From CALLMM01 sp964429855 (GTDB taxonomy: Bacteria > Armatimonadota > Chthonomonadetes > Chthonomonadales > CAJBBX01): DNA of 64,000 bases. Made by a program: the position numbers and the translations under genes. Positions 24,559 to 34,311 of the stretch are shown in pieces (the first letter of the stretch is position 1; each line of letters opens with the position of its first letter). The DNA lies in the NCBI GenBank assembly GCA_964429855.1, contig CAYSDM010000017.1:1-64000 (forward strand), written 5' to 3'. The notes beneath the pieces were generated by a model. The model did no database searches and had not been told where the DNA came from. It saw only the letters and a list, made by a program, of their open reading frames with translations.

Positions 24559-25797
24559 ATGATACGTTCGCACCCCGTAAAAAGTGTCCGCAGGCGACGC
24601 TGGATCACCCGGCGCGCCGCCGCATGGCTGGTTGTCCTTGCGGCGGCCGCCGCATGGCTGGGCGTCCTCTACCGGGTTCATCGTACAGAGGCGGAGATTC
24701 GGCATCTGCTCGCCGGCATGGAGTATGCCCGCCAGGGACAGGCGAAGGCGGCAGAACGGGAGTGGCTCGCCGTCGTCCAGCGTAACCCCAACCATCGCGA
24801 CGCCTGGGAGCTGCTGGGGGAGCTTTACTTCTCCGCGCAGATATGGCCCAACGCCGCGCACGCTTTTCAAAACCTTCTGCGCATCGCGCCGCAGACCCCG
24901 GCCGCGCACGCCCGCCTTGCCGCCTCCCTGCTGTGCGCCGGCGATGAACGCGGCGCCTTTGAACAGGCGAAACAGGAGCTGCAGCGCAACCCGGACGACC
25001 TCTCCTCGCTGGCGATCTGCGTCTACGTGCTCTCGTATATGGGCGACGATAAGCAGCTGCTGGAGTACCTGCGCCGGCTGGAGCGGCTGCAGCCCGACGA
25101 CCTCGAGTTTTTGACGATGCTTGCGGAGGTTCTTGCCTCCAAACGCCGCCACGATGAGGCGCGCCCTATTCTCGACCGGATTCTACAACTGGATCCTGAC
25201 AACGCGCAGGCGCTGTCCATGCGGGGCTTTGGGTGGTTTGAACAGAACCCCGATGCGCAGAGCTTTGCGCGCGCAGAAGCGGACTTGCTGCAGGCTCTTC
25301 GTATCAATCCCCTGATACCCTTTGCCCGATATGGTCTAGGACGCCTCTATCAGCGCATGGGACGCCACGACCGCGCCATATTCCAACTGGAGCAGGCGGC
25401 GAAGCTGGTGCCCGATAAATCGGATGTGTTCTTCGCGCTGGCCTCCTCCTATCAGGCGGTTGGCAACGAGAAGAAGGCGGAGATGGCGCGACAGCGTTTC
25501 CAGCAGCTGCGCTCCGATGCGGAGCGCGAAAGCCGGCTGGAGAAGCGGTGCGCCGCTGATCCCAACAACTTCGATCTACACCTGGAGATGGGAGATCTGA
25601 CCCTGAGGCGGGGCGACGCGCGTAAAGCCCGCTACTACCTCAACCGCGCCGCCGCGCTGAAGCCGGACGACCCGCGCCCGCAAAAGGCGCTGGAGGAGTT
25701 TGAGAAGCGTTTTGGCGCGCTCAATCCCCAGCAGACCATCCAATCGCGCATCATGCAGAGCGCTCCGCGCACGCCGGAGCCGACGGTTAAGCCATGA
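24559..25797 (+). CDS. membrane-anchored TPR protein (locus A)
   Basis: 412 aa. An Arg-rich N-terminus, transmembrane helix AAAWLVVLAAAAAWLGVLY (about residues 20-38), then TPR repeats through about residue 385 (GMEYARQGQAKAAEREWLAV, AWELLGELYFSAQIWPNAAH, LGRLYQRMGRHDRAIFQLEQ, NRAAALKPDDPRPQKALEEF), with a Pro-rich end. Probably a scaffold facing the cell exterior. It starts 52 bases after the small membrane protein gene, without an obvious ribosome site, and its stop overlaps the next ATG by 4 bases (25794-25797). Counterpart of the 35762 gene in locus B. Confidence 0.85.
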   Translation: MIRSHPVKSVRRRRWITRRAAAWLVVLAAAAAWLGVLYRVHRTEAEIRHLLAGMEYARQGQAKAAEREWLAVVQRNPNHRDAWELLGELYFSAQIWPNAAHAFQNLLRIAPQTPAAHARLAASLLCAGDERGAFEQAKQELQRNPDDLSSLAICVYVLSYMGDDKQLLEYLRRLERLQPDDLEFLTMLAEVLASKRRHDEARPILDRILQLDPDNAQALSMRGFGWFEQNPDAQSFARAEADLLQALRINPLIPFARYGLGRLYQRMGRHDRAIFQLEQAAKLVPDKSDVFFALASSYQAVGNEKKAEMARQRFQQLRSDAERESRLEKRCAADPNNFDLHLEMGDLTLRRGDARKARYYLNRAAALKPDDPRPQKALEEFEKRFGALNPQQTIQSRIMQSAPRTPEPTVKP

Positions 25798-26963
25798 GTC
25801 GGACCGCCTGCCGCACGCAGGCTGCTCTCGCGCTGACCGCCGCGCTGCTCTTTCTGCTGGCATCCTGCTCGCCGCCGCAAAAGCCCGCGCATCTGCCGAC
25901 GCCCCCTGACGAGCCGATACCGGCTTCCCGCCATCACTACGAACGTGGTCTGGAGCACGCCCGTGCAGGACGACCGGAGGCGGCGGCGCGCGCCTGGGAG
26001 ACCGCGGTCGCCCTCGATCCGACCTTTGCGCCCGCCTACTTTGCTCTTGTAGATCAGGCGGTCGCCGCCGGCAATCTCCGCGTTGCGCTGATGCGTCTGC
26101 GAACTCTGCGCGCCGCCAACCCTACCGTCAAACACGTTGAATGTACGCAGTCCAGCCTGCTGTTTCAGAACGGGCAGACCCTGCAGGCAATGCGCGCGGC
26201 GCAGGAAGCCGTCAGGCGCGAGCCGGAGTGCCCTCAAGCGCACAGCATGCTGGGGATGACGCGACTCGCCTGCGGTCAACGGGAGCAGGGAGTCACTTCG
26301 CTGCAGACCGCACATCGGCTTGCCCCCAACGATGAGCCGATCGCGCTCACGCTGGCGCAGAGCCTGGCGCAGACCGGTCACGTCCGGGAGGCGTTGCAGA
26401 TCGTCCTCCCGCGCGTCCAGCGACAGGATGCCTCCGTGCAGTCGCTCTATCTCTACGCCTGGATCCTGTCGGAGCGGAGCGACCGCAAACCGACGGGATA
26501 CGGGGAGTCGCTTCAGACGCTGGAGCGCGCGTTGCAGCAGGACCCGGGGCACCTCGCCAGCCGCGCCCTGCAGGGGATGCTGCTGGCGCGCATGGGACAG
26601 GACGCGCGGGCGCGCCCTCTACTGGAGGAGAGCGCGCGCGCAGGCGCGACACCGGAGAACCTGCGCGCCCTCGCCGCCATCTACGAACGCGCGAAAGATC
26701 GGCGCGCCCCGATCCTGCGCCGACAGGCGTCGGAGATGGAAGCCGCGCGCAGAGAGATCATGCAGGCGCGGGCGCGCTATCTCCAACAGCCCGACGACCC
26801 GAACGCCGTCGTCAAACTCGCCCGGCTGGAGGCGCGCTCTAAGAATGTCGGCGACGCGCAGGCGCTCCTGCAGGAGGCGTTGCGCCAATCGCCGAATCAT
26901 CCGGAGGCGCTGGAGTTGTTTCATGCTCTGCGCGCCGCCTCGTCCGGGAACCTCGCTCGATGA
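25794..26963 (+). CDS. TPR lipoprotein (locus A)
   Basis: 389 aa. The lipoprotein signal ends ALLFLLASC, with lipidation Cys25 (LASC). TPR repeats follow (YERGLEHARAGRPEAAARAW, LLFQNGQTLQAMRAAQEAVR, LQGMLLARMGQDARARPLLE, ARSKNVGDAQALLQEALRQS). Overlaps its upstream and downstream neighbours by 4 bases each, so translation is probably coupled. Counterpart of the 37111 gene in locus B. Likely an envelope-anchored scaffold for the CRTAC1 protein or the prepilin; inferred from context only. Confidence 0.85.
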   Translation: MSRTACRTQAALALTAALLFLLASCSPPQKPAHLPTPPDEPIPASRHHYERGLEHARAGRPEAAARAWETAVALDPTFAPAYFALVDQAVAAGNLRVALMRLRTLRAANPTVKHVECTQSSLLFQNGQTLQAMRAAQEAVRREPECPQAHSMLGMTRLACGQREQGVTSLQTAHRLAPNDEPIALTLAQSLAQTGHVREALQIVLPRVQRQDASVQSLYLYAWILSERSDRKPTGYGESLQTLERALQQDPGHLASRALQGMLLARMGQDARARPLLEESARAGATPENLRALAAIYERAKDRRAPILRRQASEMEAARREIMQARARYLQQPDDPNAVVKLARLEARSKNVGDAQALLQEALRQSPNHPEALELFHALRAASSGNLAR

Positions 26964-28702
26964 GACCGCTGCGACCCCTGCTGTTGCTGCTGATCCTGTG
27001 GACATCTGCCGGGTGCAACACGCCCGGACCTGCCCCCACCGCCGTGTCGCCGAAACCCGACGCTCAACCCCTCTTTGAGGATGTCGCCCCAAAAGCGGGC
27101 GTCCGTTTCACTCACTCCGTCGGCGCTGAGGGGCGCTTCTACTTTATTGAAAGTACCCCCGCCGGCTGCGCGATGTTCGACTACGACAACGACGGTTTCC
27201 TCGACCTGCTTCTTCTGCAGTCGGGTCCCTCCCGCAAGCCGCCGCTGGACGCTCCCCGCCCTCACTGCGCCCTCTACCACAATCTGGGCGACGGCACGTT
27301 CCAAGATGTCACCGGCGGCTCTGGACTCGACCGAGACTCTGGCTATGCGCACGGCGTCGCCGTCGGCGACTACGATAATGACGGTTACGAAGACCTCTTT
27401 ATCACCGCCTACCGGGGCAACCACCTCCTTCGCAACGATCGCGGAACCGGCCGCTTCGTGGACGTAACCGCGAAGATGGGGCTGGACAGGATCCACAGTA
27501 CCGGCTATGCGACCTCCGCCGCCTTCGGCGACTACGACAACGATGGACGCCTCGATCTGTATGTCTGCTACTACTGTCCCTGGTCATGGGAGAACGACAA
27601 ACCCTGCAAAGACGCCAACGGACGCCCCGACTACTGTACGCCGGAACTGTACGACCCCGACACCGACCGCCTCTATCGCAACACGGGGACGCGCTTCGTA
27701 GATGTCAGTCAACAGGCGGGCATCGCGCGCGAGACCGGGCGCGGACTGGCGGTCGCCTTCCTCGACTACGACCAGGACGGCAGGCAGGATATCTTTGTCG
27801 CCAACGACCTGACCCCCAACTTCCTCTGGCATAATCGGGGCAACGGAACCTTCGTCAACGAAGCGCTGAAAGCTGGATGCGCCTTCAGCGACGGAGGGAT
27901 CGTCATGGCGGCGATGGGCGTCGGCGTGGCGGACTACAATCGAACCGGACGCGACAGCCTCTACGTCACCAACTTCTCCGGGCTGCCCAATGTCCTGTTC
28001 CAGAATACGGGCGGCGGAGTCTTCCTGGATGTCACCGCCAACGTCGGACTCAACACGCCAACCCTCAACTTCCTGGCGTTCGGGTGTGAGTTTCTCGACT
28101 ACGACAACGACGGCTGGTCCGACCTGTTAGCTTGCAATGGACATGTGCAGCTGCATGCGGAGACAAAGATGGAGGGCGTCACCTACCGGCAGCGAAAACA
28201 GCTTTTTCGCAATCGGGAGGGCGCGCGGTTTGATGAGATTACCGATCTGCAGCAGCTCGGAGGGCTGGCGGAGCCGCATGTGGGGCGGGGGCTGGCTGTC
28301 GGGGATTTCGACAACGACGGGCGCGTAGACGCGCTGGCGCTCAACCAGAACGGACCGGCGCAGCTTCTGCACAACCTGACGCCCAACAGTCATCACTGGG
28401 TGATGCTCAAGGCGGTCGGAACGAAGTCCAATCGCAGCGGGCTGCATACGCGCTTTACCCTGACGGCGGGCGGGGCGCGCCAGAGCGCCGCCGTGCGCGC
28501 CGGCTCCTCCTACCTCTCCGCCAGCGATACGCGCGTCCACTTCGGGCTGGCAGACGCCTCCGTGATAGACACGGTGGAGGTTCGATGGCCAAGCGGACGC
28601 CGGGAGACGCTGCGCAATCTGCAGCCCGACGCCATCTATATTGTGACAGAAGGAAAAGGCATCACTGGCAGACAGCCGGTGAGAAGACAGCCTCCGCGCT
28701 AG
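26960..28702 (+). CDS. CRTAC1/ASPIC-UnbV family lipoprotein (locus A)
   Basis: 580 aa. The signal MRPLRPLLLLLILWTSAGC gives lipidation Cys19. A beta-propeller of FG-GAP/VCBS repeats carries Ca2+-binding DxDxDG-like loops (FDYDNDGFLDLL, GDYDNDGYEDLF, GDYDNDGRLDLY, DYDQDGRQDIF, DYDNDGWSDLL). The C-terminal ASPIC/UnbV domain includes SNRSGLHTRFTL and VDTVEVRWPSGRRE-like IDTVEVRWPSGRR. Probably a surface adhesin or polysaccharide-binding protein. A Cys pair (PCKDANGRPDYCTP) is conserved in the locus B paralogue. Last gene of locus A; its end overlaps the convergent DUF362 gene by 4 bases. Confidence 0.93.
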   Translation: MRPLRPLLLLLILWTSAGCNTPGPAPTAVSPKPDAQPLFEDVAPKAGVRFTHSVGAEGRFYFIESTPAGCAMFDYDNDGFLDLLLLQSGPSRKPPLDAPRPHCALYHNLGDGTFQDVTGGSGLDRDSGYAHGVAVGDYDNDGYEDLFITAYRGNHLLRNDRGTGRFVDVTAKMGLDRIHSTGYATSAAFGDYDNDGRLDLYVCYYCPWSWENDKPCKDANGRPDYCTPELYDPDTDRLYRNTGTRFVDVSQQAGIARETGRGLAVAFLDYDQDGRQDIFVANDLTPNFLWHNRGNGTFVNEALKAGCAFSDGGIVMAAMGVGVADYNRTGRDSLYVTNFSGLPNVLFQNTGGGVFLDVTANVGLNTPTLNFLAFGCEFLDYDNDGWSDLLACNGHVQLHAETKMEGVTYRQRKQLFRNREGARFDEITDLQQLGGLAEPHVGRGLAVGDFDNDGRVDALALNQNGPAQLLHNLTPNSHHWVMLKAVGTKSNRSGLHTRFTLTAGGARQSAAVRAGSSYLSASDTRVHFGLADASVIDTVEVRWPSGRRETLRNLQPDAIYIVTEGKGITGRQPVRRQPPR

Positions 28703-29952
28703 CGGACGCCCGACGCCGCGCACATGATGTCGGCGTCTATTCGATACCAGTCCATCTGCTCGATCTCCTCTTCGGGAGAGATGCAGCGCACAACAAACTG
28801 CGGGGCGGTGCGCCAGTCGCGCCCGCTGTCATGCTCCAGTTTCTGAATGGTTTGCATATCCGGCGCGTCCCACAACACCTCGCCGTCAATCAACGCCAGA
28901 TACCGCCCCCGATACCGCTCTGCGTACTCCGCCTGCCGCTCCCGGTAGTGTGCGACACACGCCGCGCCTCGCAGAAGCTGCCCGTCGCGGTCGGTCGCCC
29001 CGCTGTAGCGGTGCACCTCAAACGGCGTCCGCACCTCCTCCGGAGCCGGACCGATCACCTCGATACTCTCCTCCTCCAGCGGACCCAGCCCTGCCTGCGC
29101 CGCCAGCGCAATGGCATTGCGCCGATAGAAGAAAGGATGCTCAGGATAGTCCGCCGACGGGTCTACCCCCATCACGCGCGCGCCGACGCTGTCGGTGGCG
29201 ACGATGTTCGTACCCGCCAGAATGACGCCCGGTCGCAGCGCGTGCCCGTGCCATTCGCTCATGTTGGCGGCGACCGTCCCATCCACCACATTCAGACAGG
29301 GGCGCATGATGGCGGCGAGGTCGGTCAGGGCGTGAGGAAGACGGATCAGCCGGTCGTGCAGATAGTTGCGGGGCGTGCCGTAGACGCGGGTTGGCGTCCA
29401 GCCGAAGAGGTTCTTGATGCAGAGCGTGATGCCCATGCCCGTATGCGCCTTCATCTTTGCCAGCGAGACGTAGGCCTCCGCCTCCGCCAGTTCGTGATGC
29501 AGAGTATAACGACGCAGCAGGGCGCTCGGATGCGGGTTGTCCATCTCCCTCATCTCACCCTCGCCGAAGTCCACCAGTCGAACATGCGGATAGGAAGCCA
29601 GACGCTCCGGGTAACCCAGCTTCTCATAGAGCGCATGACTGTGCCCGGAGGTGGTCGCATCGCCGACGACGATCTCGGCATCGGTGGCGGCGCGAATGGC
29701 GCGAATAGCTCCCTCCACCACCGCCGGATCGGTCAGTTCGGTCTGCTTTCCGTCGGTCAGCACGATGCGCGGTATTCCCGCATTGATCTTGACGGCTATC
29801 TTGCGCGCATGGCGAAATCCGGCGGCGTAGTCGCCCAGCGCATAGATCGCCTCTTCCGTCCGACGCACAACCTCCGCGTCCTCCGCCGTAGACGCGCAGC
29901 GCACGATGCTCACCTTCTCCCGCTTCAACTCCGCCTCCTCCTCCGGCTCCAC
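28699..29952 (-). CDS. DUF362 domain-containing protein
   Basis: 417 aa. DUF362 family, recognised from KIAVKINAGIPRI, GDATTSGHSHALYEKLGY, VSLAKMKAHTGMGITLCIKN and GTNIVATDSVGARVMGVDP. The family is often fused to or found near ferredoxin domains, but no CxxCxxC cluster is visible here. Function is not established. No signal peptide. The start is a GTG 12 bases after the stop of the metzincin gene. Later TTG/GTG codons near KREKVSIVRC are also possible. Probably cotranscribed with the metzincin gene. Confidence 0.85.
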   Translation of the reverse strand: MEPEEEAELKREKVSIVRCASTAEDAEVVRRTEEAIYALGDYAAGFRHARKIAVKINAGIPRIVLTDGKQTELTDPAVVEGAIRAIRAATDAEIVVGDATTSGHSHALYEKLGYPERLASYPHVRLVDFGEGEMREMDNPHPSALLRRYTLHHELAEAEAYVSLAKMKAHTGMGITLCIKNLFGWTPTRVYGTPRNYLHDRLIRLPHALTDLAAIMRPCLNVVDGTVAANMSEWHGHALRPGVILAGTNIVATDSVGARVMGVDPSADYPEHPFFYRRNAIALAAQAGLGPLEEESIEVIGPAPEEVRTPFEVHRYSGATDRDGQLLRGAACVAHYRERQAEYAERYRGRYLALIDGEVLWDAPDMQTIQKLEHDSGRDWRTAPQFVVRCISPEEEIEQMDWYRIDADIMCAASGVR

Positions 29953-29963
29953 GCGACTGACGC

Positions 29964-32924
29964 CTACTCCGCCACATAGGGTTTTGAACGGACCAGCCCG
30001 ATATCGCGAATAAGGGCAATATCGTCGAAATCCCCCATCGGCTCCGATTCGATACCCCGACCATGAAACGCCACAAACAGATTATCGTTTTCGGTTCCGC
30101 GCACATTGCCGAACCAGCGCACCGCCATCACGATATCTCCCCGGAAGAAACAGACCCCCGGCGCGGAACGGCTCTGCGTCCACTCATCATAGTATCGGCG
30201 CGTTTTCCAGCCGCCGTTCACCGCAGAATCGGCGATTCGCGCCGAAATAAAGTGGCACTGCCAGCGCGCGGCGTCGCTGAACATCCCCGCACCGAAAAAG
30301 TATACCTGTCCATTCGGCGCAAAGGCGCGATCCGATTCCCACAGAAGCATCAGTCGGCTGTTATTGCGCTCGCTGCCCTTTTCGCCGCCGATCCACTCCT
30401 GCGCCGTCTGTTTGCCGGTTCCATCCTCCTGAATCGCGAATTTCCGCAACTGCCAGCGTCCGGGTCTCCCCGCATCCTGATCCACGTTCAGCGCAACCCA
30501 GAGAATAGAGCCGTCCTTCTCCCTGCCCCCGGAGGAGGCTCCCACCGGCGCATTGCTGGTAAAGCCGAGCGACTGCTCCTGCCCGACCGTCAGGCTCTCC
30601 CGCTTCGGCGTCAGCAGTCGCAGCCCCAGCGGAGTCTTCGCATTCCTCCAGAGGAGCAGGGCGAGTCTGCCGTTCAGCGCGGTCAACGTGCAGGAGGCAT
30701 TCTGACTGTCGGGGATCGGGATAGGCGCGCCGAACTGCGGCTGTCCCGCGCGATTGAAAGAGAGGCGGCGAAGGGTGATCCCGGACGCCATCGGATAGGC
30801 GACCCACGCCTCGCCGGACAGCGATGCCGACGAAGGATCGCCAAGCACCCCCGCAGCCTCCACCGCCATCTCGTCCGACCATTTTGCCGCATCCTTTGTC
30901 GGCTCCTTCCCCTGCCAGATTCGCAGCATCAGGCGTCCGGGCTGATCCGGCGAGAGGGAGGGGCGCTGCGCGGTGGCATCGGCGGGTGGCAGCGGCGCTC
31001 CCTCCGGCAGGCGTCCATACAGCAGCAGCAGACGCTCGCTCTTTCCCGCGCCGGAGGTGGTCAACGAGGGAGCCGTGTAGGTCTTTCCGATGGTGTGGCG
31101 CAGCCCGCCGGTGGTGGAGTAGCCGTAGTTGATGTCGGCGGCGATATTCTTCTCTCCGAAAACCCCGTTCCAGTTCCAGTCTATCAGCGTGCCCTTTCCA
31201 TCGTGAGCTGGCTTCATCCGATAGTGATAGGGAGGCCCGGCGAGAAAGCTGAGCTTCTCCATCGGCAGAGGCAGGTACTCATTCAGCTTACGCTCATTCA
31301 GAACGATGGACGCCAGCCGCCCGTCCGAATAGGCGATATCCTCTCCCTTACCGCCGCGCTGATAGCTGTAGGCGTAGTTCATCATGCTGGAGTAGGTCGG
31401 ACACCACGCGGGTCCCCAGTAGCCGGAATGATCCAGTCCAAGCTGATGCCCGAACTCATGCAGAAAGGTGGCGTAGAGGGCGTGGACGCCGCAGCTCCCG
31501 CGATCCGCCATCTGCCCCGACTGCCCGCCTCCCGCATTATAGATGACCATCCAGTGCGTGATGCCGCGATGCGCCGCCGCGTGATACTTCTCGCCCAGTT
31601 CCCACCAGGGCTTGCTGCCTTCACCGGTCGGGATCGGTTTCTGAAAGATCAGCCGCAGACCGATCCCGGAGCGACCGTCCGGGTTCGTCACCGGGAGCGC
31701 GGCAAAGAAACGCACACACCGCTCCATCTCTGAGCGCACCGTCGCTTCCGCCACGTTCTCAAACCACACCAGTTCTACAATCACATCGCGATAGCGCGGG
31801 GAGCAGCCAAGCGCCGGAAGGTCCAGACCGGCTGGCTTCACCTGTCCGGTCTCCCAGACATCGAGCAGCCCGTCCCCGTCGGTGTCTATTGTCTGCGCCG
31901 AAGCGGAGTCTGCGCGGGCATAGTGCAGATAGAGGTCGTCCCCGATAAAACGTTCGCCGGAACGGCGGGCGCGCAGCAGATCGTCTCTGCCGTCGCCATC
32001 GAAATCCGCCGCCAGCCAGGCGAGGTCTCCCTTCGCGGTCTGAGAGTCAGGGAGATTGGAAAGCGTCGTGATCTTTGCCGGGTCGCCTCCCGTCAGAAGA
32101 CGCTGCCCGACCAGAATATCCGCCGTCTTTCCCCCGTGAAATCGTCCGACCGCCAGCCTCTCCTCCTTACGCGCGCGAATCACGGATCGGATCGCAGTGA
32201 GAGCGCAGAAGCCATCCGCGCCGATCCGCAGATCGGCGCGAAAGACGGCTCCCCGGTCGTTCTTCCAGACAATCGCCGCTTTACCGCCTCCCTCCAGGTC
32301 TCCCGCAGCGAGATCGCGCAGCCCGTGCAGCCGCACAGAATCCTCCGTAAAAGGAAGGGGAGCGAATCGCGGAGCACCATTCTCCATGCCGAGATTACGC
32401 AGCAGCAGCGGACGACCATCCGCGCCGACGATCAGAGCATCGGTCTTGCCATCTCCGTCAAAATCGCCGGAGACGGCGCGCGCCGGGGTCTGCGGGCGCA
32501 GGTTTTCGGGGATGGTCGCCGCTGGATCGTCCTTATCATAGACGCGGGTCTGCCGGTTCCATCGGTGCGCAATTCGCACCGATCCGTCCGCGAAGATTCC
32601 CAGAGTATCCGCGCCGCGTTCGCCGGTGAACGCTCCGCAGGCTGCCGCCACGCCCGTTCGGCCGAAACTGCGCCGCGCCTGTACGCCGAAGATCGCCTTT
32701 CCCCGCGCAGAGGTGCGAAAAACATCAATAATCCCCTCGCCTTCGGGATACAGACCGACAAAGTCCGCCAGTCCATCCCCATCCACATCTCCCGCCATGG
32801 GAATGCGCGGAGCCGAATAGCTGTATATCCAGAAGTGCGCGGGCGTCATGCCGATATCTGCCCGCGCCGCGCCTCCCATCCCGATCAAGCCGCAGATAAT
32901 CCCCAGAACGCTCCCTGTGCGCAT
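29964..32924 (-). CDS. secreted FG-GAP repeat protein with metzincin-type protease motif
   Basis: 986 aa with a signal peptide (MRTGSVLGIICGLIGMGGAA). Residues about 40-350 contain FG-GAP/VCBS loops (GDVDGDGLADFV, GDFDGDGKTDAL, ADFDGDGRDDLL, DTDGDGLLDVWETG). Residues about 375-530 hold a zinc-protease core: HEFGHQLGLDH with His489, Glu490, His493 and His499, and a candidate Met-turn in YSSMMNY about 15 residues on. The C-terminal 400 residues are beta-rich. GGAGGAGG lies upstream of the ATG. The combination suggests an exported protease with a propeller-like substrate or surface-binding domain. DUF362 follows in the same transcript. Confidence 0.8.
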   Translation of the reverse strand: MRTGSVLGIICGLIGMGGAARADIGMTPAHFWIYSYSAPRIPMAGDVDGDGLADFVGLYPEGEGIIDVFRTSARGKAIFGVQARRSFGRTGVAAACGAFTGERGADTLGIFADGSVRIAHRWNRQTRVYDKDDPAATIPENLRPQTPARAVSGDFDGDGKTDALIVGADGRPLLLRNLGMENGAPRFAPLPFTEDSVRLHGLRDLAAGDLEGGGKAAIVWKNDRGAVFRADLRIGADGFCALTAIRSVIRARKEERLAVGRFHGGKTADILVGQRLLTGGDPAKITTLSNLPDSQTAKGDLAWLAADFDGDGRDDLLRARRSGERFIGDDLYLHYARADSASAQTIDTDGDGLLDVWETGQVKPAGLDLPALGCSPRYRDVIVELVWFENVAEATVRSEMERCVRFFAALPVTNPDGRSGIGLRLIFQKPIPTGEGSKPWWELGEKYHAAAHRGITHWMVIYNAGGGQSGQMADRGSCGVHALYATFLHEFGHQLGLDHSGYWGPAWCPTYSSMMNYAYSYQRGGKGEDIAYSDGRLASIVLNERKLNEYLPLPMEKLSFLAGPPYHYRMKPAHDGKGTLIDWNWNGVFGEKNIAADINYGYSTTGGLRHTIGKTYTAPSLTTSGAGKSERLLLLYGRLPEGAPLPPADATAQRPSLSPDQPGRLMLRIWQGKEPTKDAAKWSDEMAVEAAGVLGDPSSASLSGEAWVAYPMASGITLRRLSFNRAGQPQFGAPIPIPDSQNASCTLTALNGRLALLLWRNAKTPLGLRLLTPKRESLTVGQEQSLGFTSNAPVGASSGGREKDGSILWVALNVDQDAGRPGRWQLRKFAIQEDGTGKQTAQEWIGGEKGSERNNSRLMLLWESDRAFAPNGQVYFFGAGMFSDAARWQCHFISARIADSAVNGGWKTRRYYDEWTQSRSAPGVCFFRGDIVMAVRWFGNVRGTENDNLFVAFHGRGIESEPMGDFDDIALIRDIGLVRSKPYVAE

Positions 32925-33080
32925 CTATCTGTATGCCTCCTCCATCCTCCTGCGAATACACGCCTTTCGAGGGAAGATTACGCTCAGGGCGGGAAGAACT
33001 CCTGCCGATGTCGGAGAGAGAGGCGAATGTTGTCACAGATGAATCCGATCTGGCTATAAGGTCAGGTAGAATAACTCACT

Positions 33081-33839
33081 ATGCGGATCATTATTCTGGG
33101 TTCTGGCACCTCTCACGGCGTGCCGATGATAGGCTGTGAATGCGCGGTCTGCCGCTCGGATAACCCGAAGAACCGGCGCTTTCGCCCCTCGATTGCGGTG
33201 CAGCATAACGGCAAGACCATCCTGGTGGACACCACCCCGGAACTGCGCCTTCAGGCGCTGAATGTCGGGCTGAACGGGGTAGATGCCGTCCTCTTCACCC
33301 ACACCCATGCCGACCACATCTTCGGCTTAGACGATCTGCGCCGTTTCAGCGATCTCTCCGGGCAGGAGATTCCCGTCTATGGCGATGAAGGCACGCTGGA
33401 GGATATCCGACGCATATTCCGCTATATCTTCATGGAGACTCAGGCGGGAGGAGGCAAGCCCCGTATTCAATTAAACCTCGTTCCGGAAGATTTTGAGCTT
33501 TTTGGACTCCCCATCCGCTCCTTCTACGTGATGCACGGCAGGCTGCCGGTGCTCGCCTACCGGTTCCACAACGCCGCCTACGTAACGGATGTCAACTCTA
33601 TTCCCGACGCAGCGATGGAGAAGCTGCGCGATCTGGACCTGCTGATCCTGGACGCGGTGCGATTCGCCCCGCATGTCACCCATTTCGGACTCTATCAGGC
33701 GCTGGAGGTGGTCGAGAAGCTGAAACCCCGGCAGACGCTGTTCACCCACCTGTCCCACCAGTTCGATCACGATGTCGTGAATGCGGAACTGCCGCCTGGA
33801 ACCGCTCTGGCTTACGACGGACAGACCCTCGACCTGTAG
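33081..33839 (+). CDS. MBL-fold metallohydrolase (PhnP-like)
   Basis: 252 aa metallo-beta-lactamase fold enzyme. The N-terminal ILGSGTSHGVPMIGCECAVC includes the extra CxCxxC-type zinc site known from PhnP. The metal motif is FTHTHADHIFGLDD. LLILDAVRF and THLSHQF supply later ligands. PhnP-type enzymes are cyclic phosphodiesterases; the substrate here is unknown. Monocistronic; 156 bases divergent from the metzincin gene. A second PhnP-like gene is at 50261-51079. Confidence 0.88.
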   Translation: MRIIILGSGTSHGVPMIGCECAVCRSDNPKNRRFRPSIAVQHNGKTILVDTTPELRLQALNVGLNGVDAVLFTHTHADHIFGLDDLRRFSDLSGQEIPVYGDEGTLEDIRRIFRYIFMETQAGGGKPRIQLNLVPEDFELFGLPIRSFYVMHGRLPVLAYRFHNAAYVTDVNSIPDAAMEKLRDLDLLILDAVRFAPHVTHFGLYQALEVVEKLKPRQTLFTHLSHQFDHDVVNAELPPGTALAYDGQTLDL

Positions 33840-33887
33840 AGAGCCTGTTCCGATAGCTGTCGCGCGAACAGTCTGATTAGATAACGC

Positions 33888-33916
33888 TTGACAATCGCCG
33901 CGAAAGCCGTTAGGAT
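33888..33916 (+). promoter_or_regulatory. promoter of the TM2-domain gene
   Basis: TTGACA (33888-33893), a 17-base spacer and TAGGAT (33911-33916). The leader is about 27 bases and includes AGGAG before the ATG at 33950. Confidence 0.65.
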
Positions 33917-33949
33917 AGGTAAGGATTCCACCTCGCAGGAGCAGGAAGC

Positions 33950-34171
33950 ATGAGCGACAAATCGAAGATAGCGGCAGGACTTCTCGGCATTTTCCTCGGC
34001 GGTCTCGGCGTCCATAACTTCTATCTGGGCTATACCCAGAAAGGGATCATTCAGCTCGTTCTCGGAATCTGTACATGCGGTCTAAGCGGAATCTGGGGAC
34101 TGATCGAAGGCATTATGATCCTGACCGGCTCGATTAACACGGACGCTCAGGGCAGACCGCTCAAAGATTAG
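33950..34171 (+). CDS. TM2 domain-containing membrane protein
   Basis: 73 aa with two transmembrane helices separated by a short turn. IAAGLLGIFLGGLGVHNFYL then GYTQKGIIQLVLGICTCGLS is the TM2 signature; the helix pair ends GLIEGIMILTG. Function of bacterial TM2 proteins is not established. AGGAG lies about 9 bases before the ATG. It has its own promoter and terminator, so it is a single-gene unit. Confidence 0.9.
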   Translation: MSDKSKIAAGLLGIFLGGLGVHNFYLGYTQKGIIQLVLGICTCGLSGIWGLIEGIMILTGSINTDAQGRPLKD

Positions 34172-34193
34172 CCTCCCGGATTCCCAGCAGAAG

Positions 34194-34230
34194 ATCGCTG
34201 AAGTGTCTCCGCACGCTTCAGCGATTTTTT
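34194..34230 (+). terminator. intrinsic terminator of the TM2 gene
   Basis: Stem 34194-34206 with 34213-34225 (one G-U pair), 6-base loop, followed by TTTTTT to 34230. Confidence 0.9.
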
Positions 34231-34311
34231 GCGCCGGGCTGAACCGAAAGACTCACTCTCACACAGACAGGCAGGCTAATCCTCATGGCGATAGCCGTTT
34301 AAAAAAAGCTG

